In this document: in pieces, positions 55,509-64,000 of the stretch
How the letters are laid out: each line of letters starts with the position of its first letter
Position numbering within the stretch: position 1 is the stretch's first letter
DNA from: Leeia oryzae DSM 17879
GTDB taxonomy: Bacteria; Pseudomonadota; Gammaproteobacteria; Burkholderiales; Leeiaceae
Assembly: GCF_000376945.1 (NCBI RefSeq)
Contig: NZ_AQXU01000025.1
Span: 625,982 to 689,981 of the forward strand
Reading direction: 5' to 3'
Length of the DNA: 64,000 nt
Program-made: the position numbers and the translations under genes
The notes under the pieces: generated by a model
What the model was told of the DNA's origin: nothing
Databases searched by the model: none
The model's input: only the letters and a program-made list of their open reading frames with translations

Positions 55509-56408
55509 ATGAATGCCATGACAGAACAAACCCTGCCAACAGCGCCAGACATCCAGCCGGCCGCCGCATCCGGCTTGGGGTATTTTTTCTACAAGGTGAA
55601 GAAAAGCCCGCTGACGGTGGCCGGCCTCTTTATCATCCTGTTCATGCTGGCCATGATGCTGTTTGCCCCATGGTTGGCAACGCACGACCCGAATGCGATT
55701 GACCTGATGTACCGGCTGTTGCCCCCCTCGGCTGAGCACTGGTTCGGAACCGATGAAGTGGGACGAGACATCTATAGCCGGATCATTTTCGGCAGCCGCC
55801 AGTCGATCAGTGTCGGCCTGTTTGTCGTGGCTGTCTCCGGCGTGATCGGTGCACTGATTGGCTGTTTCTCTGGCGTGGTGGGTGGCCGGACTGACCGGGT
55901 CATCATGCGTTTGATGGATGTAATGTTGTCCGTACCATCACTGGTGCTAACCATGGCGCTCGCCGCGGCGCTGGGCGCCAGCCTGTTTAACGCCATGCTC
56001 GCCATTGCGGTGGTGCGCATTCCCTACTATGTGCGACTGGCCCGCGGACAAGCGCTCGGCATTCGCGAAATGGGCTATGTCAAAGCCGCCCGCACCTTCG
56101 GCGCCAGCCGCTGGCACATTGTCAGCTGGCACGTCATCCGCAATGCCCTGCCACCGCTGATCGTACAAGCCACGCTGGATATTGGCGGCACCATCCTGAT
56201 GGCAGCCGCACTGGGTTTTATTGGCCTGGGGGCGCAACAACCCACGGCCGAATGGGGGGCTATGGTCGCCACCGGTCGCAATTATGTACTCGACCAATGG
56301 TGGTACTCCGGCTTTCCCGGCTTGGCCATCCTGATCACCGCGACCGGTTTTAACCTGTTTGGTGACGGGATTCGCGACATTCTGGACCCCAAGCAGAAGG
56401 GCAAATAA
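55509..56408 (+). CDS. ddpC: Dipeptide ABC transporter permease 2
   Basis: A 299-residue DppC/OppC permease. N-terminal helix KSPLTVAGLFIILFMLAMMLFAPWLA, the family HWFGTDEVGRDIYSRIIFG, and the EAA loop YVKAARTFGASRWHIVSWHVIRNALPP. Starts 2 nt after the ddpB stop. Confidence 0.94.
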   Translation: MNAMTEQTLPTAPDIQPAAASGLGYFFYKVKKSPLTVAGLFIILFMLAMMLFAPWLATHDPNAIDLMYRLLPPSAEHWFGTDEVGRDIYSRIIFGSRQSISVGLFVVAVSGVIGALIGCFSGVVGGRTDRVIMRLMDVMLSVPSLVLTMALAAALGASLFNAMLAIAVVRIPYYVRLARGQALGIREMGYVKAARTFGASRWHIVSWHVIRNALPPLIVQATLDIGGTILMAAALGFIGLGAQQPTAEWGAMVATGRNYVLDQWWYSGFPGLAILITATGFNLFGDGIRDILDPKQKGK

Positions 56409-56410
56409 TC

Positions 56411-57406
56411 ATGACACAGAACCCGGTATTGTCGATTAACGACCTGAGCATCGAGTTCCCGGTGTACAAAGGCGCAGTCAAAGCGCTGAACGGGGTTTCA
56501 CTCCACGTCAACGAAGGGGAAATTGTCGGGGTGGTCGGTGAATCCGGCTCTGGCAAATCGGTGACGTCGATGATGGCCATGAAACTGCTGCCCGAAGGCA
56601 GCTATCGCGTCACCCAGGGGGATATTTCCATTCTGGGTACCGACATCATCCACGCATCGGAAAAAACCATGCGTACGCTGCGCGGTGGCGACGTGGCGAT
56701 GATTTTTCAGGAGCCGATGACGGCGCTGAACCCCACCCGGAAAATCGGCATCCAGATGACGGATGTCATCCGCCTGCATCGCAGGCTGGATAATGATGCC
56801 GCCAGACAGCTCGCCATTAGCCTGCTAAAGGACATGCACATTGCCGACCCGGAAAGCACGCTGCAACGTTACCCGTTCGAACTCTCTGGCGGCATGCGCC
56901 AGCGGGTGCTGATTGCACTGGCGTTTTCGTGCAACCCGAGGCTGATCATTGCCGATGAGCCCACCACGGCGCTGGATGTTACGGTACAAAAACAGGTCTT
57001 GATGCTGTTAAAAGCCAAGGCACGAGAACTGAAAACGGCCATTCTGTTTATCACCCATGACATGGCCGTGGTATCGCAGTTTTGCGACCGCGTCTATGTC
57101 ATGTACGCAGGCAGTCTGGTAGAAGCAGGTAGCACGCGGCAGGTCCTGCATGCGCCCCGGCACCCCTATACCCGCGGGCTGATGGCCGCCCTGCCGGAAC
57201 TTGCTACCCCCGGCAGCCAGTTACAAGCCATCCCGGGCAACGTCCCGGACTTGTCCCGCTTGCCCGCTGGCTGCGCTTTTGCATCCCGCTGCCCGTCTCG
57301 GTCTGACAAATGCAACCAGAAACCGGTTCTGACCAGCATCCATGAAGCCACTACACATCAGGTGGCGTGCTGGCACCCCGCCCTCCAGGAGGAACTTGCC
57401 GTATGA
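56411..57406 (+). CDS. ddpD: Dipeptide ABC transporter ATPase 1
   Basis: A 331-residue DppD/OppD ATPase: Walker A GESGSGKS, Q-loop IFQEPMTALNP, signature LSGGMRQRV, Walker B LIIADEPTTALDV and the C-terminal Cys-rich CAFASRCPSRSDKC expected for a 4Fe-4S-like site of this family. Its stop overlaps the ddpF ATG. Confidence 0.95.
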   Translation: MTQNPVLSINDLSIEFPVYKGAVKALNGVSLHVNEGEIVGVVGESGSGKSVTSMMAMKLLPEGSYRVTQGDISILGTDIIHASEKTMRTLRGGDVAMIFQEPMTALNPTRKIGIQMTDVIRLHRRLDNDAARQLAISLLKDMHIADPESTLQRYPFELSGGMRQRVLIALAFSCNPRLIIADEPTTALDVTVQKQVLMLLKAKARELKTAILFITHDMAVVSQFCDRVYVMYAGSLVEAGSTRQVLHAPRHPYTRGLMAALPELATPGSQLQAIPGNVPDLSRLPAGCAFASRCPSRSDKCNQKPVLTSIHEATTHQVACWHPALQEELAV

Positions 57407-58365
57407 CTACCATGCCTGTCTTGAGCCTGAAGGACATTCAGGTCCGATTCCCGGTCAATCCGGACTGGCGGGGTCGCCCGCGGCAGCACGTGCATGCCTT
57501 GAACGGTATCTCGCTGGAGATTGCGAAGGGAGAAACACTCGGCATTGTTGGTGAGTCCGGTTGCGGAAAAAGTACCATGGCCCAAGTGCTGATCGGCTTA
57601 TTGCAGCCCACTCAGGGTGAAATGACGCTGTCTTCCGGCAAGAGCAACGGCAAAGGCGGCATGCAAATCGTGTTTCAAGATCCGCAATCATCGCTCAACC
57701 CCCGATTGCCGGTCTGGAAAATCATCACCGAACCGGTATTTGCAGCCGCCAACCGCAAAGTGGACAAGGCCGCCATGCGTGAGCTGGCACAGCAACTGGC
57801 TGCTCAGGTCGGTATCCGGCCAGAATACATTGACCGATTCCCGCATGAATTCTCCGGCGGCCAGCGGCAACGGATTGCCATTGCACGCGCGCTGGCAGCA
57901 GAACCCGACATCATCGTACTGGATGAGCCAACCTCTGCACTGGATATCTCGGTACAGGCACAGATACTCAACCTGCTGGCCGAACTGCAGCGCAGCCGGC
58001 AACTCACCTTCATCCTGATTTCACACAATGTCTCGGTCGTCCGGCATATGTGCAACCGGGTGGCCGTGATGTATCTGGGGCAGATTGTCGAAATCGGTGA
58101 TGCCGCCCAGGTCCTGGAACATCCGGCCCATCCGTATACTCAGTTGCTACTGGCTTCTGTGCCCACGCTGGAAAGCGTGCAGGATGAATCCGCCGTGCCG
58201 GAAAATGTGGAACTGCCAAGTAACCGGGTGCTACCAACTGGGTGCTACTTCAAGGACCGCTGTCCATCGGCATCATCGGCCTGCCTGCAACCGCAAGTAT
58301 TGAAGCAGATCAGCACGCAAAGCCAGGAGCACGAAGCCCGCTGCCATCTGGCTCATCCGGACTGA
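57403..58365 (+). CDS. ddpF: Dipeptide ABC transporter ATPase 2
   Basis: A 320-residue DppF/OppF ATPase: Walker A GESGCGKS, Q-loop VFQDPQSSLNPR, signature FSGGQRQRIAI, Walker B IVLDEPTSALDIS, and a C-terminal CYFKDRCPSASSAC motif. AGGAGG is 10 nt before the ATG at 57403, which overlaps the ddpD stop. It completes a two-ATPase, two-permease dipeptide importer. Confidence 0.95.
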   Translation: MTTMPVLSLKDIQVRFPVNPDWRGRPRQHVHALNGISLEIAKGETLGIVGESGCGKSTMAQVLIGLLQPTQGEMTLSSGKSNGKGGMQIVFQDPQSSLNPRLPVWKIITEPVFAAANRKVDKAAMRELAQQLAAQVGIRPEYIDRFPHEFSGGQRQRIAIARALAAEPDIIVLDEPTSALDISVQAQILNLLAELQRSRQLTFILISHNVSVVRHMCNRVAVMYLGQIVEIGDAAQVLEHPAHPYTQLLLASVPTLESVQDESAVPENVELPSNRVLPTGCYFKDRCPSASSACLQPQVLKQISTQSQEHEARCHLAHPD

Positions 58366-58391
58366 TCCACGCTACCCGCAGACAAAAAAAG

Positions 58392-58420
58392 CGGCCACAG
58401 TTGCCTGTGGCCGTAATTTT
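58392..58420. terminator. Intrinsic terminator between ddpF and patD
   Basis: CGGCCACAG-TTGC-CTGTGGCCG followed by TAATTTT on the plus strand and preceded by a run of seven A residues (a T run for the minus strand), so it can stop both convergent operons. Confidence 0.85.
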
Positions 58421-58452
58421 GCTCGAGGAAAGCCCTACGTCACTACTCAACT

Positions 58453-58485
58453 GCTACAACCACAGCTACAACCACAGCTACAACG
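58453..58485. repeat. Short tandem repeat past the patD stop
   Basis: GCTACAACCACA is repeated twice directly and begins a third time, ending at the patD stop codon. It is too short and lacks spacers to be a CRISPR, and appears to be simple slippage sequence. Confidence 0.7.
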
Positions 58486-58486
58486 C

Positions 58487-59926
58487 TTACAATTTGATCA
58501 TGACATGGCGGACACAGGTATAGTCTTCCAGTGCATAGATCGACATATCCTTGCCGTAACCGGATTTCTTCATCCCGCCGTGTGGCATCTCGGTGGTCAG
58601 CATGAAGTGGGTATTGACCCAGGTACAACCATACTGCAGCTGGGAGGCCACGTTCATGGCCTTGCTGACATCCTTGGTCCAGACAGAACTGGCCAGTCCG
58701 TAGTCGGAATCATTCGCCCATTTCACCGCATCGGCTTCATCGTCAAAGCGGGTCACCGAGACCACAGGGCCAAAGACTTCACGGCGGACAATCTCGTCGT
58801 TCTGCAAGGCGCCAGCCACCACGGTTGGCTCGTAGAAGAAGCCGCGCGCACCACCCACCTTGCCACCAGCGGTAATTTCCACATGTGACTGCTGTGCTGC
58901 ACGCTCGACAAAGCTGGCGACCCGGTTACGCTGGCGCTCGGAAATCAGCGGGCCCATTTCAACGCCGGCGTCTTCCTGCTCGCCATACTTGATACTGGAC
59001 ACGGCGCTGGACAAGTCAGCCACCAGTTTTTCATAAATGCCCTTGCCGGCATAAATGCGGCAAGCAGCGGTACAGTCCTGACCGGCGTTGTAGTAACCGA
59101 AGGTACGGATACCTGCGACCACTTCTTCCAGATCGGCATCGTTAAACACAATGACCGGTGCCTTGCCGCCCAGTTCCAGATGGGTACGCTTGAGGCTCTT
59201 GCCGGCAATTTCCAGAATCTTCTGCCCGGTTGATACATCACCGGTCAGCGACACCATGCGGACTTGCGGCTGGGCAATCAGCGGCGCTCCGACCGATTCG
59301 CCACGGCCAGTCACTACGTTGACCACGCCCTGCGGGAAAATCTCGGCCATCAGCTGGCCCAGACGCAAGGTGGTCAGCGGGGTTTGCTCGGAAGGCTTGA
59401 TCACCACGGTGTTACCGGTGGCAATGGCCGGGCCGATCTTCCAGGCCGCCATCATCAGCGGATAGTTCCAAGGGGCGATCGAGGCAATCACGCCCAGCGG
59501 ATCACGGCGGATCATGCTGGTGTGGCCGCTCAGATATTCGCCCGCCACCGGGCCGGTCAGGTTGCGTACGGCACCGGCAAAGAAGCGGAACACATCGGCT
59601 ACCGCCGGGATTTCGTCATTCAGGGCCGCCAGGTAAGGTTTGCCGCAGTTCAGCGATTCCAGACGGGCAAACTCCTCCCCGCGCGCTTCAATGGCATCGG
59701 CCAGTTTCAGCATCATGTTGCTACGGTCTTTTGGCGAAGTTCTTGCCCAGGCATTAAAGGCCGCTTCTGCAGAGGCCACCGCCGCCTGCACCTGCTCAAG
59801 AGAGGCCTCCGGCACCTTGCACAGCACTTCACCCGTCGACGGGTTCAGCACATCTTCATGATCACCTTCACCGGTCACCAGCTGGCCATTGATCAACAGC
59901 TGGGTTGGAAATTGAACACCATTCAT
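58487..59926 (-). CDS. patD: Gamma-aminobutyraldehyde dehydrogenase (PatD-like)
   Basis: A 479-residue NAD-dependent aldehyde dehydrogenase. It has the NAD site [12 protein letters not shown], the Glu in [13 protein letters not shown], the catalytic Cys in [13 protein letters not shown] and the C-terminal [17 protein letters not shown] motif of the betaine/aminobutyraldehyde subfamily. In E. coli patD (ydcW) follows ydcSTUV in the same order as here and oxidises 4-aminobutanal in putrescine breakdown. The start is set at 59926 (MNGVQF), since an upstream frame start would overlap ydcV. Confidence 0.9.
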   Translation of the reverse strand: MNGVQFPTQLLINGQLVTGEGDHEDVLNPSTGEVLCKVPEASLEQVQAAVASAEAAFNAWARTSPKDRSNMMLKLADAIEARGEEFARLESLNCGKPYLAALNDEIPAVADVFRFFAGAVRNLTGPVAGEYLSGHTSMIRRDPLGVIASIAPWNYPLMMAAWKIGPAIATGNTVVIKPSEQTPLTTLRLGQLMAEIFPQGVVNVVTGRGESVGAPLIAQPQVRMVSLTGDVSTGQKILEIAGKSLKRTHLELGGKAPVIVFNDADLEEVVAGIRTFGYYNAGQDCTAACRIYAGKGIYEKLVADLSSAVSSIKYGEQEDAGVEMGPLISERQRNRVASFVERAAQQSHVEITAGGKVGGARGFFYEPTVVAGALQNDEIVRREVFGPVVSVTRFDDEADAVKWANDSDYGLASSVWTKDVSKAMNVASQLQYGCTWVNTHFMLTTEMPHGGMKKSGYGKDMSIYALEDYTCVRHVMIKL

Positions 59927-59990
59927 GTCAAACGCTCCTGCGGAGTTAAAACGGTTGGTGAGAACAACACTCTTTGTTATACGGGCCTGC

Positions 59991-60821
59991 TTACTTGCTG
60001 CTGCCGGCAACCGACTCGGTTCCCTTGGTCAGGTAGTACGCCAGCAAAATCGGGACGGTGGTAATCAGCATGATCAGCATCGCCACCACGTTGGTAACGG
60101 GTGCATCCCGCGGTCTGGTCAGCTGGTTCAGCAACCAGATCGGCAACGTCTTCTCGTGACCGGCGGTAAAGGTAGTCACGATCAGTTCGTCAAATGACAA
60201 GGCAAAGGCCAGAATACCGCCTGCCAGCAAGGCCGTGGCAATCTGCGGCAGCACCACGCGGCGGAAGGTCATGAACCCGTCCGCGCCCAGATCCATCGAC
60301 GCCTCGACCAGGCTGTGCGGAATGCGCCGGAAACGAGCCACCACGTTGTTGTAGACCATCACCACGCAGAAGGTGGCGTGACCGATCACGATGGTCCAGA
60401 AGTTGGGTTCCAGCCCCAGCATCTTGAAGGCCGCCAGCAAGGCAATACCGGTAATGATCCCCGGTAGTGCAATCGGGATGATCAGCATCATGGTGATGGC
60501 GTCTTTGCCAAAAAATACCCGGCGATACAGCGCGGCAGCGGCCATGGTACCCAGAATCATCGCCAGCACCGTTGCACAGGCAGCCACCTTCAGCGACAGC
60601 CACACGGCATCCAGCACATCCTGGCGGGCAGCGGCTTCAGCAAACCAGCGCAGGGTCCAGCCCTTGATCGGGAAGCTGAACGCGCTTTCTTCGGTATTAA
60701 AGGCGTAAATCACAATCATCAGGATCGGGAAGTGCAAGAACACCAACCCGCCATAGGCCAGCCCTTTGAGCCAGTGCGGCGCACGTGGCTGACCGGTATC
60801 AACAGAACGCTTAAAGCGCAT
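59991..60821 (-). CDS. ydcV: Putative polyamine ABC transporter permease YdcV
   Basis: A 276-residue permease of the PotC/YdcV type with six helices. [24 protein letters not shown] opens the protein; the EAA loop reads [25 protein letters not shown]. It overlaps ydcU by 11 nt. Confidence 0.93.
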   Translation of the reverse strand: MRFKRSVDTGQPRAPHWLKGLAYGGLVFLHFPILMIVIYAFNTEESAFSFPIKGWTLRWFAEAAARQDVLDAVWLSLKVAACATVLAMILGTMAAAALYRRVFFGKDAITMMLIIPIALPGIITGIALLAAFKMLGLEPNFWTIVIGHATFCVVMVYNNVVARFRRIPHSLVEASMDLGADGFMTFRRVVLPQIATALLAGGILAFALSFDELIVTTFTAGHEKTLPIWLLNQLTRPRDAPVTNVVAMLIMLITTVPILLAYYLTKGTESVAGSSK

Positions 60822-61749
60822 CGAAAGCCCCCAGTCTTTTGGCCAGATTCAGATAAATCCCGATCAGGACAATCGGCACCACCGTAAATGCGGCCGCCAT
60901 CGGAATATTGCCGATCGACCCCTGCATGGTGTACACCATGGTGCCGATGAACAGCCCGGAGGGGCCGATCAGCTGCGGAATGATGTAGTCGCCCAGCGTC
61001 AGCGAGAAGGTGAAAATGGAGCCGGCAATCACCCCGGGAATGGCCAGAGGCAACAACACGTTGCGGAAGGTCTGCGCCGGTCTGGCCCCCAGATCGGCCG
61101 AGGCTTGCAACAGGCTGGGCGGAACGCGCTCCAGCGCGGCCTGGATCGGCAGGATCATGAATGGCAGCCAGATATAGGTAAACACCATGAATCGGCCGAT
61201 ATGGGAAGTAGACAAAGTATTGCCCCCCACATACGGCAAGGCCAGAAATGCCTCCAGCCCCTGGGTTAGGCCCAGCCGGTCAATCACCCAGTACACGATG
61301 CCGCCCTTGGCCAGAATCACCGTCCAGCCATAGGCTTTGACGATATAACTGGCCCACATCGGCAGCATCACCGCCACATAGAAAAACCCTTTTTCGACGC
61401 CGGACGCATAACGCGCCATGTAGTACGCCATCGGGAACGCCAGAAAGATAGACGCAATCGTGACCGCTACCGCCATGAAGAAGGTACGCAGTACGATGTC
61501 GGCGTTGGCAATTTCAAACAGGTTCTTGTAGTTGGCCAGGGTAAACTCCGGCAACACGCTCATGGTGAAATCGTCAAAGGTATAAAAGCTTTGCCCCAGC
61601 AGGGCGAACAACGACCCCAGATACACCACGCCAAACCACAACAGCGGCGGCACCAGCAACAGCAACAGATACAGGTTGCTGCGGCGGTACAGCAGGTTGG
61701 AGAAAGATCGCAACACCCCGTGCTGGCGCATGGATAATGTACTCATCAC
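60811..61749 (-). CDS. ydcU: Putative polyamine ABC transporter permease YdcU
   Basis: A 312-residue permease of the PotB/YdcU type. Key parts are [42 protein letters not shown] and the EAA loop [25 protein letters not shown]. Lies 7 nt after ydcT. Confidence 0.93.
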   Translation of the reverse strand: MMSTLSMRQHGVLRSFSNLLYRRSNLYLLLLLVPPLLWFGVVYLGSLFALLGQSFYTFDDFTMSVLPEFTLANYKNLFEIANADIVLRTFFMAVAVTIASIFLAFPMAYYMARYASGVEKGFFYVAVMLPMWASYIVKAYGWTVILAKGGIVYWVIDRLGLTQGLEAFLALPYVGGNTLSTSHIGRFMVFTYIWLPFMILPIQAALERVPPSLLQASADLGARPAQTFRNVLLPLAIPGVIAGSIFTFSLTLGDYIIPQLIGPSGLFIGTMVYTMQGSIGNIPMAAAFTVVPIVLIGIYLNLAKRLGAFDAL

Positions 61750-61756
61750 GGACCTC

Positions 61757-62776
61757 TTATCCTGCCTGCAACATCACCATGGCGGACACCGGCCATGAGA
61801 GTTGCACCTGAGAACCGATGACTGGCAGGGCATGGTCATCGGCGTCCTGATTGGCCACCATCACCGCAAACAGTTTCTGCTCGACCTGCACCTCGACCCG
61901 GCTGGTGGCACCGTGGTATTGCACATCGGCCACTTCACCAGCCACGCCCAGACGATCGGCCGGCAATTCGCCAGTAGTGGCAAAACTGATATGTTCCGGC
62001 CGGATGGAGAACGGCTGCGTCTGGCCGGTGATGCGTTCTGCCAGCGCACCGGTGATCACGTTGGCGGTCCCGACAAAATCCGCGACAAACGTGGTTTTCG
62101 GACGTGTGTACAACAGTTTGGGGGCGTCGACCTGCTCGATACGGCCATTGTTAAATACCGCCACCCGGTCAGACATCGACAAGGCCTCGCCCTGGTCATG
62201 CGTCACATAGATAAAAGTAATGCCCAGTTTGCGGTGCAGGGTTTTCAGCTCGACCTGCATCTGCTCGCGCAGTTTCAGATCCAGCGCGCCCAACGGTTCG
62301 TCCAGCAGCAGCACGCGTGGCTGGTTCACCAGCGCACGTGCCAGGGCCACCCGCTGACGCTGGCCACCCGATAGCTGGCCTGGCTTGCGGTCCCCATAGC
62401 CCGGCAACGCCACCATCTCCAATGCTTCTTCTGCTTTGCGCTCGCGTTCGGTTTTGCCGATGCCCTTGACCATCAAACCGTAGGCCACGTTATCGCGGAT
62501 ATTCATGTGCGGAAACAGCGCATAGTCCTGAAACACCGTGTTCACGTCGCGCTCGTACGGCGGCACCCCGGCCGCTTCCTGACCAAAAATGCGGATGCTG
62601 CCCGTGCTGGGTTGTTCAAACCCGGCAATCAGCCGCAAGGACGTGGTCTTGCCGGAGCCACTCGGGCCCAGCATGGAAAAAAATTCGCCTTCCCGCACTT
62701 GTACCGAGACATTGTCTACGGCGCGGGTCTGACCAAAGATACGGCTTACTTGTGTAAACTCGACCGCGAACGTCAT
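61757..62776 (-). CDS. ydcT: Putative polyamine ABC transporter ATPase YdcT
   Basis: A 339-residue PotA-type ATPase: Walker A GPSGSGKTT, Q-loop VFQDYALFPHM, signature LSGGQRQRVALARAL, Walker B LLLDEPLGALD, switch His in VTHDQGEAL and a C-terminal TOBE domain (FSIRPEHISFA). Separated from ydcS by 143 bp holding two hairpins. Confidence 0.95.
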   Translation of the reverse strand: MTFAVEFTQVSRIFGQTRAVDNVSVQVREGEFFSMLGPSGSGKTTSLRLIAGFEQPSTGSIRIFGQEAAGVPPYERDVNTVFQDYALFPHMNIRDNVAYGLMVKGIGKTERERKAEEALEMVALPGYGDRKPGQLSGGQRQRVALARALVNQPRVLLLDEPLGALDLKLREQMQVELKTLHRKLGITFIYVTHDQGEALSMSDRVAVFNNGRIEQVDAPKLLYTRPKTTFVADFVGTANVITGALAERITGQTQPFSIRPEHISFATTGELPADRLGVAGEVADVQYHGATSRVEVQVEQKLFAVMVANQDADDHALPVIGSQVQLSWPVSAMVMLQAG

Positions 62777-62797
62777 GCGTCGAATCCTTTATGCTGG

Positions 62798-62853
62798 CTC
62801 GTGGCAGCGCCACGAGAAGAGAAAAAACAGCCTCAGCGGCACGGAACGTGCCG
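62798..62853 (-). repeat. Two stem-loops between ydcS and ydcT
   Basis: CTCGTGGC-AGC-GCCACGAG (62798-62816) and CGGCACG-GAA-CGTGCCG (62837-62853) sit in the 143-bp gap after the binding-protein gene. They probably favour ydcS mRNA over the transporter genes, like the ddpA/ddpB stem. Confidence 0.65.
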
Positions 62854-62919
62854 TTGATCTACCACCGTCCGGCCCGCCTTGCAGCAGGCCAGGACGTCCT
62901 TCACCCTGCCATGTGGCGC

Positions 62920-64000
62920 TTAACGGCCGCCCATGATGGCGATGTAGTCCTGAGTCCAGCGGCTATACGGTACGCAGCTAGACTGGGTGGTACATTTGGC
63001 CTGTGGCGTTTTCCAGAAACGGATCTGGGCAAACCGGTCAAAGCCGTTGTCTTTACAGAAAGCAGACCCGCCAGGGGCTTTTTCGTTACAGGCAGCTGGT
63101 GCCGCTGGCAAAGAGCCAAACCATTCGGCCAGTGCAGATTGCAGCTTGTTGTTCAGCGACCAGTCCATCCACTTGTATGCACAGTTCGGATGCTTGGCAT
63201 CGGCATGCATCATGGTGGTATCTGCCCAGCCAGTAGCACCTTCTGCCGGAATCACCGAATCAATCGGCTGTTTCTCGCCTTTCAGTGCATTAACCTGATA
63301 CGGCCATGCACCGGAAGCAGCAACCCCTTCGTTTTTGAAGTCGTTCATTTGCACGGTAACGTCATGCCAGTAGCGATGGGTCAGCGTTTTTTGCTGGCGC
63401 AGCAACTTCAACACGGCCGCATACTGGGTTTCGTTCAGTTCGTACGGGTCTTTGATGCCCAGCTTCGGATTTTTCTTCATCAGGTACAGTGCCGCGTCGG
63501 CAATGTAGATGGCGCCGTCGTAGGCTTGTACACGGCCTTTGTTTGGCTTGCCGTCCGGCAGGTTTTGCGGCTCGAACACCACCGACCATGACGTTGGCGC
63601 TTTAGGGAATACTTTGGTGCTGTACATCAGCACGTTCGGCCCCCATTGGTAAGGCACGCCATAATGCTTGCCGGCCACGGTATGCCATGGCGCATTCTGC
63701 AAACGCTTGTCGACGTTCTTCCAGGAAGGAATCAGTGAGGTATTGATTTCTTGCACTTTTTTGCCATACACCAGACGCAGGCTGGCATCGCCGGATGCCG
63801 TTACCAGGTCATAACCGCCCTGGTTCATCAGGGACACCATCTCGTCCGAGGTACCTGCGGTTTTCACGTTCACCTTACAGCCGCTAGCCTGCTCGAAACC
63901 GGTTACCCAGTCATAATTCTTGTCAGACTCGCCACGCTCGATATACCCAGGCCAGGCGATGATATCCAGACGCCCTTCACCAGCGCCCACCTTGGTCATG
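62920..64000 (-). CDS. ydcS: Substrate-binding protein YdcS (partial, N-terminus beyond window)
   Basis: The last 360 residues of a periplasmic solute-binding protein. EGRLDIIAWPGYIERGESD, NVKTAGTSDEMVSLMNQGGYD and the C-terminal VPYSRWTQDYIAIMGGR are nearly identical in pattern to E. coli YdcS, which also has reported polyhydroxybutyrate synthase activity. The signal peptide lies outside the window: the ATG at 63999 is internal by alignment. Four Cys in the last third may form disulphides. Confidence 0.93.
   Translation of the reverse strand, partial: MTKVGAGEGRLDIIAWPGYIERGESDKNYDWVTGFEQASGCKVNVKTAGTSDEMVSLMNQGGYDLVTASGDASLRLVYGKKVQEINTSLIPSWKNVDKRLQNAPWHTVAGKHYGVPYQWGPNVLMYSTKVFPKAPTSWSVVFEPQNLPDGKPNKGRVQAYDGAIYIADAALYLMKKNPKLGIKDPYELNETQYAAVLKLLRQQKTLTHRYWHDVTVQMNDFKNEGVAASGAWPYQVNALKGEKQPIDSVIPAEGATGWADTTMMHADAKHPNCAYKWMDWSLNNKLQSALAEWFGSLPAAPAACNEKAPGGSAFCKDNGFDRFAQIRFWKTPQAKCTTQSSCVPYSRWTQDYIAIMGGR

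Noticed and set aside
58453-58485. GCTACAACCACA repeats as a CRISPR or REP element
   Set aside because: Only two full units of 12 bp with no spacers and no cas genes in the window.

Overview
The window looks like chromosome of a free-living betaproteobacterium, most likely of the order Neisseriales (Chromobacterium relatives). This is inferred from gene content: an xthA/crc-like gene divergent from pyrE, bioA followed by an SPOR-domain gene and dsbA, ppk1, argA, a wrbA/DUF2069 pair, and groESL under both a sigma-32-type promoter and a CIRCE element. Base composition is moderately GC-rich. No rRNA, CRISPR array, transposase, integrase or phage gene was found. One tRNA gene is present (Ser, TGA).

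Layout. 1-3.75 kb: ampG (cut by the window edge), xthA, pyrE and a DUF4124 protein. 3.76-19.6 kb: an accessory block. It has a traX-like gene, then one long co-directional type IV secretion operon (virB7-8-9-10-11, a trbM-like gene, virB1-2-3-4-5-6), then three tandem DUF4189 paralogues and a further small secreted protein of lower GC. It closes with a convergent umuDC pair whose UmuD lacks the catalytic dyad, beside tRNA-Ser. No VirD4 coupling protein, relaxase or integrase lies in the window. 20.2-26.3 kb: a PAS-GAF-GGDEF diguanylate cyclase, a Bax-inhibitor-1 family membrane protein and a 1247-residue TPR-GAF-PAS-GGDEF-EAL protein. 26.4-45.9 kb: mostly housekeeping genes (groEL/groES, an RluA-type pseudouridine synthase, bioA, SPOR protein, dsbA, inositol-phosphatase family, rsmE, argA, yggX, ppk1, a PilZ-like protein, yihY, wrbA, DUF2069, DUF1275 and a 5'-nucleotidase lipoprotein). 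46-50.9 kb: a marR-regulated tripartite efflux operon (outer-membrane lipoprotein, EmrA, EmrB). 51.4-58.4 kb: an RpiR-type regulator followed by ddpX and a five-gene dipeptide ABC transporter. 58.5-64 kb on the minus strand: ydcSTUV-patD, an ABC transporter with an aminobutyraldehyde dehydrogenase; ydcS runs off the window.

How the genes work together. The virB genes form a near-complete envelope-spanning T4SS whose order and N0-type VirB7 lipoprotein resemble the Xanthomonas-type antibacterial T4SS more than a conjugation system; effectors and coupling protein would have to lie elsewhere. The rpiR-ddpX-ddpABCDF cluster and ampG both point to recycling of cell-wall fragments. The most unusual features are the UmuD homologue with a kept cleavage site but lost Ser/Lys dyad, expressed from a probably leaderless promoter covered by a 32-bp perfect palindrome; the tandem DUF4189 cassette appended to the T4SS operon; and a Crc-position xthA that still has nuclease residues.
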